Shown here: positions 9,760 through 18,252 of the stretch, piece after piece
Numbering within the stretch: position 1 is the first letter of the stretch
Layout of the letters: every line of letters begins with the position of its first letter
Source of the DNA: Nitrospira sp.
GTDB taxonomy: Bacteria; Nitrospirota; Nitrospiria; Nitrospirales; Nitrospiraceae
Direction: 5' to 3'
DNA length: 64,000 nt
Assembly: GCA_005116745.1 (NCBI GenBank)
Contig: SWDS01000010.1
Span: 633,144 to 697,143, forward strand
Notes under the pieces: generated by a model
Database searches by the model: none
The model's input: the letters and a program-made list of their open reading frames with translations, nothing else
What the model was told of the DNA's origin: nothing
Made by a program: the position numbers and the translations under genes

Positions 9760-10658
9760 CGATGTGCGACCTGCGTCTTCATCAGTGGATGTCCCATCGC
9801 GACTCGCTCATCGCGATAGCGCTCGGCACATTGCCTGGCCAGTGCCCGCACCCGCGCAATGTACCCCGTTCGTTCAGCCACACTGATCGCCCCACGGGCA
9901 TCGAGGAGGTTGAACAGATGAGATGATTTGATGCAGAAGTCATAGGCCGGCAGCGTCAAACGCCGGTCGGTCTGCGCGAGCAATCGCTTACATTCCGCTT
10001 CGTTCGCCTGGAAGCCCTGCATGAGCATCGTGACGTCCGCTTCCTCGAAATTGTAGCGCGACCCCTGCACCTCGGTTTCGTGATGAATGTCTCGATACGA
10101 CACCGTGTCAGTCCAAGCAAGATCAAAGACGTTATCTACTCCCTGCAGATACATCGCAATACGCTCTGTCCCGTAGGTGATTTCGCCTGTGATCGGGCTG
10201 AGTTCAATTCCGCCAATCTCCTGAAAGTACGTAAACTGGGTGATCTCCATCCCATCCAGTCTCACTTCCCATCCCAGTCCCCACGCCCCCAGCGTCGGAG
10301 ACTCCCAGTCATCTTGGATGAAGCGAATATCGTGCTCCTTGGGATTGATCCCCAGCCGTGCCAGACTTTCTAGATACAGCTCTTGAATATTATCCGGTGA
10401 CGGCTTCAGCACAACTTGGTACTGATAATAATGCTGAAGGCGGTTGGGGTTTTCCCCATAGCGGCCATCCGTAGGGCGTCGGCATGGCTGCACATAGGCC
10501 GCCCGCCATGGCTCAGGTCCGAGTGCGCGCAGAAACGTGGCCGGATGAAAGGTCCCCGCGCCCATTTCCATGTCATAGGGTTGATGAATCACACAGCCGT
10601 GATCGGCCCAGAAGCGATGGAGGGTCAGAATAAGTTCTTGAAACGTCACAGAGCCCAC
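9756..10658 (-). CDS. glyQ: glycyl-tRNA synthetase alpha subunit
   Basis: 300 residues, the standard length of GlyQ. Diagnostic segments are [18 protein letters not shown], the class II motif region [38 protein letters not shown] and [18 protein letters not shown]. It carries the catalytic core that activates glycine and charges tRNA-Gly. It is the first gene of the minus-strand operon; a sigma70-like promoter is suggested about 50-75 bp upstream of the start (10706-10735). Confidence 0.97.
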   Translation of the reverse strand: MGSVTFQELILTLHRFWADHGCVIHQPYDMEMGAGTFHPATFLRALGPEPWRAAYVQPCRRPTDGRYGENPNRLQHYYQYQVVLKPSPDNIQELYLESLARLGINPKEHDIRFIQDDWESPTLGAWGLGWEVRLDGMEITQFTYFQEIGGIELSPITGEITYGTERIAMYLQGVDNVFDLAWTDTVSYRDIHHETEVQGSRYNFEEADVTMLMQGFQANEAECKRLLAQTDRRLTLPAYDFCIKSSHLFNLLDARGAISVAERTGYIARVRALARQCAERYRDERVAMGHPLMKTQVAHR

Positions 10659-10705
10659 AGCCTAATCGGGAGAGACGATTCGATGTTGACGCTAGATAAC
10701 GTCCC

Positions 10706-10735
10706 AAGCTAGCAAGAATGCTTTTGCCCTGTCAA
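10706..10735 (-). promoter_or_regulatory. sigma70-like promoter for the glyQ operon
   Basis: On the minus strand a perfect TTGACA (10735-10730) is followed after 18 bp by TAGCTT (10711-10706), preceded by TGC as in an extended -10. The -35 is perfect but the -10 matches only partly. The position suits transcription of glyQ with a leader of about 40 bases. Confidence 0.4.
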
Positions 10736-11009
10736 GGAACAAGCCCTCTAGATCAATCACTTGCAGATTCGTGAGCTGCGAAAGGCACAGGCAAGTTTAG
10801 AACATACTCTAGATCGTCTCTTAACCCTCGATCACCGTAGAAGATGCTCGGTTATCGGGCAGCGCAGTCCCCTTCGCACCAGCACCACCATGCGCACTAG
10901 AGAAGAGAAGGTCTGGATAATTCCTGAATTCGATTAACCGGAGCACAAACCACAGGCACTCTTGCTGATTGTTGTCTGAGGCTTTGGATGAATTAGACCT
11001 TCCCTAACT

Positions 11010-11025
11010 GTATCTTTTCTGATCC
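11010..11025. promoter_or_regulatory. degenerate copy of the GTATC-N6-GATAC operator
   Basis: GTATC-TTTTCT-GATCC matches the palindrome with one mismatch in the right arm. It starts exactly 22 bp before the perfect copy at 11032, so both would face the same side of the helix, the spacing expected for cooperative binding of two dimers. Confidence 0.45.
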
Positions 11026-11031
11026 ACGTCA

Positions 11032-11047
11032 GTATCTGATCAGATAC
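11032..11047. promoter_or_regulatory. palindromic operator GTATC-N6-GATAC, perfect copy 1
   Basis: GTATCTGATCAGATAC is a perfect 16-bp palindrome 270 bp upstream of the first cytochrome gene. The same arms recur at 19916 and 29140, each time in front of a different accessory transcription unit. The size and symmetry suit a dimeric repressor such as a TetR- or XRE-type protein; no regulator gene lies nearby. Confidence 0.6.
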
Positions 11048-11160
11048 AACGGCCCATAATGATTATTGGGATTCTTGTGCAAATCCAAACAAATGTGTCA
11101 GTCAGCTTCACCTTACCACGTGGCAAGGTGCTTGCTCTATTCTCTTCCTTATTGAGTCCT

Positions 11161-11185
11161 ACTGAATCCCGACTAGAGATTCAGT
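11161..11185. repeat. inverted repeat, 8-bp arms
   Basis: ACTGAATC (11161-11168) and GATTCAGT (11178-11185) form perfect arms around nine bases. It lies in the probable leader of the cytochrome operon and could be an RNA hairpin or a second operator. Confidence 0.45.
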
Positions 11186-11228
11186 GAGCAAACAAAACGA
11201 TCAGCTCAGAATCGCCTCATGCTGCTCA

Positions 11229-11242
11229 CAGCAAGCTTGCTG
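11229..11242. repeat. 14-bp perfect palindrome in leader
   Basis: CAGCAAGCTTGCTG is its own reverse complement. It sits about 75 bp ahead of the first cytochrome start codon, between two other dyads, so the leader is unusually rich in self-complementary segments. Confidence 0.4.
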
Positions 11243-11249
11243 CACATGG

Positions 11250-11299
11250 GGAATCCTCTCATGCACATGGGCGACCGACTCGATTAGAACGAGGATTCC
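11250..11299. repeat. inverted repeat ending at the ribosome binding site
   Basis: GGAATCCTC (11250-11258) pairs perfectly with GAGGATTCC (11291-11299) across 32 bases. The right arm ends eight bases before the AGGAGG site (11307-11312) of the cytochrome gene, so a hairpin here could affect ribosome access. Confidence 0.4.
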
Positions 11300-11317
11300 T
11301 AAGAACAGGAGGAAGAT

Positions 11318-13756
11318 ATGGCCATACGACCGACACACACCGTGCTCACTCTTCTACTTGGCCTGGTGGTGTTTGCCAGCTCGTTAGTGCTCCACGGTGA
11401 AAGAGCTACCGCTGCGAGTAACACTGCCAGCACGTCATCGTTTCACTATAGCAAGAATCTGACGGATGCCGAGCGTGTCGGTGCTGAGATTTGGTTCAAT
11501 GCCACGTCCGGCAACGCCCGGTTCTTTACCTATGTCTATCAACAGCGGCTCGGTGTCATGATCGATTGGTATCGGGTCTTGCGAAGTGACTCACGTGATG
11601 ACCGCTTCTATCGATGGGGACTCATGAACGATCCGGACTGCTGTACGCCTGGCGATCCCAACTGTCCGGCAAAAAGTTATGATGAAACCTATGGGTTCGA
11701 CTATTGTCCGGGTGACGACGAATTGCTCAAGCATGTCGGAAAGACCGGTTATCGCGATCCTGCCTGTGATCTGAAAGACGTCCCGCTCGCCAAGGATGAT
11801 CCGCACGGGCCAAAAGATATGCGACAGTCAACCTGCGATCTTGAATTCGGGACCTCGACCGGCGCGCTGGGGCTTCGAAAATTCCCCAATCCAAAGTTCG
11901 ATAAGGTGAAATGGCTGAAAATTAACGGTGGACAGCTCGATTCATGGGACGGCTATACCGCCAAGGTGACGCCGCGTAAGGACCGTGAAGCACCCGCCAA
12001 GAGTCATCTCATTGACGGCTCGATTGAACCCCCCTATCGCATCGGCATGTCCTGTGGTGCCTGCCATATTGCATTCGATCCTATTCGCCCTCCCAAAGAT
12101 CCGGCCCACCCGGCATGGGAAAACCTCTCCGGAACAGTCGGCAATCAGTACGGTCGCTTTGCACAGATCTTGGGGTCCGGCATGGCAGCAAACACCATTG
12201 AGTACCAAATCTATGGGCATTCACGTCCTGGTGCCGTCGATACCTCAGCCATTCCAAACGATCAAGTCAATAACGCGGGCACAATGAACGCCCTGATCAA
12301 CCTGGCCCGTCGTCCGACCTTTGAAGAGGACATTATTAAATGGCGTAAGACCAACCAGTGTCCGGCTGGAGGAAACGAGCGAACCTGTTGGTGCGAGCCG
12401 GGCAAGGACGGCAAGTGTTGGGAGCGAGGCCGGAAGAAGGAGTTCGTCCAGCATATCTTAAAAGGTGGAGAAGACAGCATCGGTGCCCTCGAAGCGATCC
12501 AGCGCGTCTATTTCAACATCGGCAGCTGCTCCGAGGAAGGATGGGTGAATCACCTCACCGACATGCGACAGCTCGATCCCACCATGCGCGGATTCGGCCA
12601 ATCGCCATTCGACATCGGACAAGTCCGTCGGGACTGTCCGCAATTCCGGGCCATTGAGGATCGTTTGGGCGAACTCGCTCAGTTCTTGTTTACCGGAGCC
12701 CCAGCCGACCTCTACCAAGCCCGCGGCTTGAAGAACAACGCCGCACTCGTTGAGCAACTCAATAAAGAATTTGGGAAGGGCGCAGTTGAACAGGGCCGCG
12801 CGGTGTTTGCGAGCAAGTGTGCCTCCTGCCACTCCAGCCAAAGCCCGCCGTTCGAAAATAAAGATTTTCGAACCGTTTCCACCGACCCGAAAGACAAGGG
12901 CATGCGTCTCGATTGGCTCGGAAACGACAAGCTCATCCCTGTCAGCGAGATTGGCACGAACCGTTCGCGTTCCCTCCACTCAAATCATATGCAGGGTCGC
13001 GTTTGGGAAGAATACGGGTCAGAAACTTTGCGCGCAAAACCCGGAGACCCACAGCTCAAGGAGCCTTCTGACGGTGGACGGGGTTATTACCGAAACATCT
13101 CCTTGCTCAGTGTCTGGGCCTATGCCCCCTTCATGCACAACAACGCCGTCGGTCCGGAAGTCTGCGGCGGGCCTGTCGACGAGCACTACCATTCACCGTA
13201 TGTCGATAACGCAGGAACGCGGCTCACTAGCCCTCCACCCTGCGTGCTGTTTGATCCGAGCGTCGAGGGACGATTCACGCTCTACAAAGCGTCAATGAAA
13301 GAGTTGCTGAATCCTGCTCAACGAATTCCAAAGGTGACCGGATTCAACTCGGAGGTGACCATTCGCCTGTTTCCAAAGCTGGGGGACGGCAAGATTGATC
13401 GGTTTATCGACACCGCCATTCGCTTTCCAGTCGGCACGCCGGCTGCCCGTATCGGGAACTTCCGTCACAAGGAGCTGGTGGGAGATCTCGTCATGGCACG
13501 AGTCGACTTTGATAAGCTGAAAGCCAAATATGTCGGCCGGTACGGCGCAGAGAAGGGTGAACAGATTGCCAAGACGATCCAAGAAAAGGGCACGGAGTTG
13601 CTGGCCAAGCCAGGGTCGCTCCTCGAAGCCGGAGCGGAGCTGCGGGAGGTCTACAGCAACAGTCTGGCCGTCATTGAAAATGATGGACACAGATTCGGCG
13701 AGGATCTCTCGGATAAAGACAAGAATGCACTGACCGCATTTCTTGCAACGCTCTGA
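11318..13756 (+). CDS. large exported di-heme c-type cytochrome, Cys-rich, RoxA/peroxidase-like
   Basis: 812 residues, ATG at 11318 behind a clear AGGAGG. A signal peptide covers about residues 1-32. Two c-type heme motifs are visible: CGACH (246-250) and CASCH (501-505), with the segment SLLSVWAYAPFMHNNAVG near residue 600 that resembles the PYLHNGSVP signature of RoxA-type di-heme oxygenases and MauG-like peroxidases. Beyond the heme sites there are many other Cys (for example near residues 107, 113, 124, 148, 159, 344-360 and 610-645), so disulfides or further cofactor sites are likely. It is probably a periplasmic redox enzyme, first in a five-gene operon with three more di-heme proteins. 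Its exact reaction is not known. Confidence 0.8.
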   Translation: MAIRPTHTVLTLLLGLVVFASSLVLHGERATAASNTASTSSFHYSKNLTDAERVGAEIWFNATSGNARFFTYVYQQRLGVMIDWYRVLRSDSRDDRFYRWGLMNDPDCCTPGDPNCPAKSYDETYGFDYCPGDDELLKHVGKTGYRDPACDLKDVPLAKDDPHGPKDMRQSTCDLEFGTSTGALGLRKFPNPKFDKVKWLKINGGQLDSWDGYTAKVTPRKDREAPAKSHLIDGSIEPPYRIGMSCGACHIAFDPIRPPKDPAHPAWENLSGTVGNQYGRFAQILGSGMAANTIEYQIYGHSRPGAVDTSAIPNDQVNNAGTMNALINLARRPTFEEDIIKWRKTNQCPAGGNERTCWCEPGKDGKCWERGRKKEFVQHILKGGEDSIGALEAIQRVYFNIGSCSEEGWVNHLTDMRQLDPTMRGFGQSPFDIGQVRRDCPQFRAIEDRLGELAQFLFTGAPADLYQARGLKNNAALVEQLNKEFGKGAVEQGRAVFASKCASCHSSQSPPFENKDFRTVSTDPKDKGMRLDWLGNDKLIPVSEIGTNRSRSLHSNHMQGRVWEEYGSETLRAKPGDPQLKEPSDGGRGYYRNISLLSVWAYAPFMHNNAVGPEVCGGPVDEHYHSPYVDNAGTRLTSPPPCVLFDPSVEGRFTLYKASMKELLNPAQRIPKVTGFNSEVTIRLFPKLGDGKIDRFIDTAIRFPVGTPAARIGNFRHKELVGDLVMARVDFDKLKAKYVGRYGAEKGEQIAKTIQEKGTELLAKPGSLLEAGAELREVYSNSLAVIENDGHRFGEDLSDKDKNALTAFLATL

Positions 13757-13784
13757 TGTCATGAACCGGAAAGAGGTGATCACG

Positions 13785-14705
13785 ATGAAACGCGCACGAT
13801 GGTTGCTGTCGGTAGGATTAGCCATGAGCCAAACGGTGCTCCTTGGCTGTCCGGGTAACCCGGATCCCCCGCAAATTCCCTATGCTCAAAGCGGGGAACA
13901 CTATTCCGACAAGATGGACCTTGCCCGGCTGGAACACGAGTTCCCGCTGACACCAGCCGATCTGATGAAGATCACACCGGAGAATCTCAAGGGCGCGACA
14001 CAGGAACAGGTGGATCAAATCTATGCCCGCCTGACCGCCGGACCGATTCCAGATGGCGCCTACGACGGGCAGATGTTTTTCCCCAAGGGATCGAGCGAAC
14101 GGGCCCGGCTGGCCGAGATCGTCGGAGGAGGCATCAAAGGTTTCATCGTCGATCGCAAGGCCGCCACGCTTGAACACATCGGCGAATTTATCTGGAAAGG
14201 GAAGGTCTTCTATCGCAGCGAAGGCGTCCTCCGGAATCGCATTCAGGATCTATTGATTCTGAAACCGATCGTCGGTCCGAACGTGGAAAAGATCCAAAAA
14301 ATCGAGGTCGACGGAAAAGATGCCTGGCTGCTGTTCCCCGCCAAACTTTATTGCGGCCAGAGTCTGCTGGATGGGCGTCGAGAATCGGTCATTATCGACT
14401 ACGCGTTTACAGACGACCTGCCGGGCTACCGCGAAATGCCGGATGTATTGGCCGGACGGGAAGGGTTGGAAATACGAGACGAAATCCGGATGGTCCGCCC
14501 GGGATTCTATCTGGGACGGGCCTATATCAAGAAAGTCTTTGCCTTGAACTTCACGCTCTACAACAAGACCGTGGCAGAGAAGGAATCTCCGGCGTTTGCC
14601 AGTTCTGGCTCGGTGGCAGAGGACTGCTGGGTCGGCAATCAGCGTCTACCTGCCATGACCAACAAGCCGAGCACTCAACAGGCTCGGGTAGCGGAAACCC
14701 ATTGA
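13785..14705 (+). CDS. lipoprotein of unknown function in cytochrome operon
   Basis: 306 residues from ATG 13785, chosen because GAGGTGAT precedes it and the protein then starts with a lipoprotein signal (KRARWLLSVGLAMSQTVLLGC, lipobox LLGC). The frame is open further upstream, but that would overlap the cytochrome gene. No heme motif and no recognised domain is seen. The mature part is mostly strands and amphipathic segments. It sits 28 bp after the large cytochrome and 24 bp before the next cytochrome, so it is probably a partner or scaffold for the redox proteins at the outer or inner membrane face. Confidence 0.75.
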   Translation: MKRARWLLSVGLAMSQTVLLGCPGNPDPPQIPYAQSGEHYSDKMDLARLEHEFPLTPADLMKITPENLKGATQEQVDQIYARLTAGPIPDGAYDGQMFFPKGSSERARLAEIVGGGIKGFIVDRKAATLEHIGEFIWKGKVFYRSEGVLRNRIQDLLILKPIVGPNVEKIQKIEVDGKDAWLLFPAKLYCGQSLLDGRRESVIIDYAFTDDLPGYREMPDVLAGREGLEIRDEIRMVRPGFYLGRAYIKKVFALNFTLYNKTVAEKESPAFASSGSVAEDCWVGNQRLPAMTNKPSTQQARVAETH

Positions 14706-14729
14706 ATGCAGGTATGAGTCAGCCAAACC

Positions 14730-16670
14730 ATGCAACGGACAGTGGCGAAACAGTGGGCGACACAATTGGGATGCCTGGTCATGATGACGGTATTGGTTTC
14801 AGGATGCGATCAACAAGACAGGGGAACGTCTAACAGCAGCACCTCTACCCCGCATACCCAATCCTCTACCCCTGCGCCTGCTGCCTCCACGGCACCTCCG
14901 TGGGTGATTGATCCGACTGAACCAGGGACCAACCTCCCTCCGGTCGGACGGTCTCTGTTTGACTTCCTGATTACGAAAGAAGTGAACGGCAAAAAGATCT
15001 ATGACATTCCATTCCCGTTTTCTACGTTCGTGGCACAGATTGAATCTCAACTCCACTCAAAAGACACCGCGCCCGTTCTGAAGCGATTGCTAATTCCTGT
15101 CAACCGTTCCCTGCAACGGCGAGCGAGCAATGGCGCCTACTTTACCTATCCCAGGGCGGTACTTGCCGTCGATACCGAAGTCACTTCGACCTTGAGCCTG
15201 CCTGGTATGCAGCTCAAAGACCGACTGTTCATCGGCTATCATGAAAAAACCGGGGTCTTGGAAATCGTCAGTTATAACGAAGCGGCTGGCCGGTTTGAGT
15301 TTCAGATTGTGAGTGACTATCGAGCCGGGGGAACACCAACGGTTCGATACGCCAATCGTGCCCTCTGCATGGCCTGCCATCAAAATCAAAGCCCCATCTT
15401 CGCCCGTCCCATGTGGGACGAAACGAACGTCAATCCAAAAATCGCCGCCTTGCTGGCGCATCAACACCGTCAGTACCACGGCTTCCCCATTCGACAAGGG
15501 ACGGGAACATTGCAGGCCTTCGATGACGCGACCGATCGAGCCAATGACATATCGCTGGCCCAGCGGCTCTGGCGGGAGGGATGCGAGCAGACAGCCCATC
15601 CGGAACAGGCCATGACCTGTCGTGCCGAACTACTCACGTGGGTCCTCCAATATGGACTGTCAAGGGGATCGATACCGGATTGGCACACAACGGATGAGAA
15701 ACCACCGTCCTTCCTTGCCGCCTGGCGCGCACGATGGCCACAAGGATTGGCCATTCCCAATCCGGATATCCCCAATCGTAATCCCTTTCGATATGTCGCG
15801 GTGAGTGAATTTCCAGGGCTCAGCGAGGTGCAGGCGACTGCGCTTGAGGGACGAGAACCACGATCCTTATTCCGTGGCCCCTACGAACCGACACAGCCTC
15901 GCGAACCGCTTGAGATCTGGTCCATCCCGGATACTCCGCAGACGCTTGAGCGAGTCTTGGCTACGTTTGTACAGTTTTTCACAAAGACGGATCTCACTCG
16001 ACTGGAACAGCTGATCCAGCGTCAGCCTAAACGGCTCCGACAAGCTGTGAGCGCGTTAGTACAGGACACCGTGCTGGGGCAGACCGATGTGTTGGCGAAC
16101 CAGCCTTTTCGCCGAATGACAGTCCTGGCTGCGCTCGATCGGCAATTGGGAGGTCCGGTCGTCTCACGCTGCTGCCTGGATGATCGCGGCCTGCCACCGC
16201 CAGTGGACGATGAGATGGCCTCCCATCACGCAACCAATGAAAGTCACGAAACTGCATGGAGCAGCGAGCACAAGACCTTCCATCAGTATTGCGGAACTTG
16301 CCACCATGGAGCAGAGAGCTTTCCCCCAAACTTTCTCCATGGATCTCCCGCTGAAGTCAAAGCCAATTTGACGCAATGTGCCGATCGCATTTTCGTGCGC
16401 TTAAGTATGTGGGACGTTCCAAGCCAAGAGCAGCTTGAGGCGCCGATGCCGCCAGCTATGCACCTGCTCCATCACCGAATCAGTCTGGACCAGTGGAAGC
16501 ATCATCCCGATTTGCAGACACTGCGTCAGGAAGTAGTGGCTGCAATTCAGCACACACGAGGCGCAACATTCCGCCCAGAACACTTACTTCAGCAGGACTA
16601 CGACACCTTACCGGCGTGCCTCGCACCGAGACATGAGCCGACAGAAGCAATGGGAGCACAGCATGGATAG
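14730..16670 (+). CDS. di-heme cytochrome c lipoprotein
   Basis: 646 residues with a lipoprotein signal ending in LVSGC (Cys26), then a Ser/Thr/Pro linker to about residue 60. Two c-type heme sites are present, CMACH (213-217) and CGTCH (521-525). No other known domain is obvious between them, so the two hemes lie in separate lobes, as in di-heme peroxidases. The protein is expected to be anchored to a membrane and to face the periplasm. The ribosome site is weak, but the start gives a well-formed lipoprotein signal. Confidence 0.75.
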   Translation: MQRTVAKQWATQLGCLVMMTVLVSGCDQQDRGTSNSSTSTPHTQSSTPAPAASTAPPWVIDPTEPGTNLPPVGRSLFDFLITKEVNGKKIYDIPFPFSTFVAQIESQLHSKDTAPVLKRLLIPVNRSLQRRASNGAYFTYPRAVLAVDTEVTSTLSLPGMQLKDRLFIGYHEKTGVLEIVSYNEAAGRFEFQIVSDYRAGGTPTVRYANRALCMACHQNQSPIFARPMWDETNVNPKIAALLAHQHRQYHGFPIRQGTGTLQAFDDATDRANDISLAQRLWREGCEQTAHPEQAMTCRAELLTWVLQYGLSRGSIPDWHTTDEKPPSFLAAWRARWPQGLAIPNPDIPNRNPFRYVAVSEFPGLSEVQATALEGREPRSLFRGPYEPTQPREPLEIWSIPDTPQTLERVLATFVQFFTKTDLTRLEQLIQRQPKRLRQAVSALVQDTVLGQTDVLANQPFRRMTVLAALDRQLGGPVVSRCCLDDRGLPPPVDDEMASHHATNESHETAWSSEHKTFHQYCGTCHHGAESFPPNFLHGSPAEVKANLTQCADRIFVRLSMWDVPSQEQLEAPMPPAMHLLHHRISLDQWKHHPDLQTLRQEVVAAIQHTRGATFRPEHLLQQDYDTLPACLAPRHEPTEAMGAQHG

Positions 16671-16694
16671 GTCGAAGGCCAACGTTGCCACAAG

Positions 16695-18233
16695 ATGGGT
16701 GAACCCATGACCACCGAACAACGACATTGTCATTGGTGGAAGGTGATCGGCCTCGCCGCCCTGCTTCTCATCATCACAGTCGGCGGCTTGCTGGCAGCCA
16801 GGTTTCTGGTGGATGAACCGGTCCGCTATGCCGAGGATGAAGATCACTTTAAGTACGGGTCGCTTGGTGGTGAACGGGAAGCCGGCTTTCCCTACTGGAT
16901 CTGGAAAGCACTGCCTCGCGTCTGTGCGGCACAGTTGCCGGAAGGGCAACGCTCTCCAGGGCAGGAGTACACAGCGCTGGGGTTCATTTACGAAGGAGAA
17001 AAGCCGCTACCCGTCGGCATGTCGATGCGTCGACATATGGGAGTTGATCGTGTTTTTCTGAATTGTGCGAGTTGCCACGCCAGTACGGTGCGTGAAACGC
17101 CTGCCAGTGAGCCTCGAATCTATACCGGCATGCCGGCCCATCGGCTCAATCTCATGGCGTTCGAGCGATTCCTGTTTGACTGTGCCAAGAGTGCAGCCTT
17201 CACTCCCGATCTCATTGTTCCAGCGATCCAAGAATTAGGTGGTGAGCTAAATCTTCTTGATCAATTTCTTGTCTATCCCACGGCCGTACATCTCATGAGG
17301 GCCAGACTCGTCACGCTGGATCAGCGGCTGTCGTTCATGCTCGACAAGGGACCGGAACGTGAGTGGGGACCAGGCCGGGTCGATACCTGGGCATTTGGCA
17401 AGGCCCTCTTGAACTTTAGGATGGACCAGGCCCCGGATCGCGAACACATCGGGGTTGCAGATTTCCCGTCAATTTGGCTGCAGGAGCCCCGCCAAGGCAT
17501 GCAGCTCCATTGGGATGGGAATAACACCAGCGTTGAAGAACGCAACCGGAGCGCGGCGTTCGGGACGGGCGCCACGCCTCCGACGCTCGATCGCCTGGCC
17601 ATGAAGCGTCTGGAAGACTGGTTGCTCAGGCGCGAGCCGCCGGCCTATCCCTTTCCCGTTGATACAAACCTCGCTGCCAAGGGTGCACCGATCTACAAGC
17701 AGTATTGCTCCGGCTGTCATGGCGAGAGCGGGAGAAATTTCGGCGGCGAGTCGGTGGGCACAGTCGTCCCAATCAGTGAGATCAAGACCGATCGCCACAA
17801 GCTCGATTCCTATACGCTTGAGCTCGCCGTCAATCAGAACCTCCTGTATGCGGGTACCAACGATCCGACCGAACGCTTCTCGCATTTCCGCAAAACGAAC
17901 GGCTACGCAAACATGCCATTGGACGGCATTTGGCTACGCGCCCCATACCTGCACAACGGATCAGTTCCGACATTGAGAGATCTCTTAGAGCCTCGCAGTA
18001 AACGGCCCACGAAATTCTACCGTGGATACGATGTCTACGATCAACAGCGGGTGGGATTCGTCTCGACGGTGAGCGAAGAGCGAGGTCAGCAGTTTTTTCT
18101 GTTCGACACAACCGATGACAAGGGGCGTTCGCAACCGGGGAATGGCCGCGATGGACATGAAGGGGCTCGGTACGGGACCGAGCTTTCTGACGCAGAGAAA
18201 GCCGCTCTCGTTGAATACCTCAAGACGTTCTAA
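16695..18233 (+). CDS. membrane-anchored RoxA-like di-heme cytochrome c, paralogue 1
   Basis: 512 residues with an N-terminal anchor helix (about 18-38). The two heme sites are CASCH (124-128) and CSGCH (338-342). The second is followed by GIWLRAPYLHNGSVPTLRDLL, typical of the RoxA/di-heme cytochrome c peroxidase group. RoxA cleaves polyisoprene with O2 and related MauG proteins oxidise protein tryptophans, but this protein could equally be a peroxidase or an electron carrier. It is about 24 bp after the previous gene. A second start at 16707 (ATG) is equally possible. Confidence 0.8.
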   Translation: MGEPMTTEQRHCHWWKVIGLAALLLIITVGGLLAARFLVDEPVRYAEDEDHFKYGSLGGEREAGFPYWIWKALPRVCAAQLPEGQRSPGQEYTALGFIYEGEKPLPVGMSMRRHMGVDRVFLNCASCHASTVRETPASEPRIYTGMPAHRLNLMAFERFLFDCAKSAAFTPDLIVPAIQELGGELNLLDQFLVYPTAVHLMRARLVTLDQRLSFMLDKGPEREWGPGRVDTWAFGKALLNFRMDQAPDREHIGVADFPSIWLQEPRQGMQLHWDGNNTSVEERNRSAAFGTGATPPTLDRLAMKRLEDWLLRREPPAYPFPVDTNLAAKGAPIYKQYCSGCHGESGRNFGGESVGTVVPISEIKTDRHKLDSYTLELAVNQNLLYAGTNDPTERFSHFRKTNGYANMPLDGIWLRAPYLHNGSVPTLRDLLEPRSKRPTKFYRGYDVYDQQRVGFVSTVSEERGQQFFLFDTTDDKGRSQPGNGRDGHEGARYGTELSDAEKAALVEYLKTF

Positions 18234-18252
18234 GGAAAGGAGTGTGGTCACG

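Larger units (their letters stand above)
10659..11317. other. 659-bp divergent intergenic region
   Basis: This lies between glyQ (minus) and the cytochrome operon (plus) and holds no convincing gene. It contains the glyQ promoter, a tandem pair of GTATC-N6-GATAC sites (11010 and 11032), and, from 11161 onward, three separate dyad symmetries running up to the ribosome binding site of the first cytochrome gene. A short frame from 11184 overlaps that gene and is unlikely to be real. Confidence 0.7.

Noticed and set aside
11184..11387. Short plus-strand frame rich in Cys and Trp before the first cytochrome
   Set aside because: It runs into the real cytochrome start in another frame and lies in the structured leader; composition is not protein-like.
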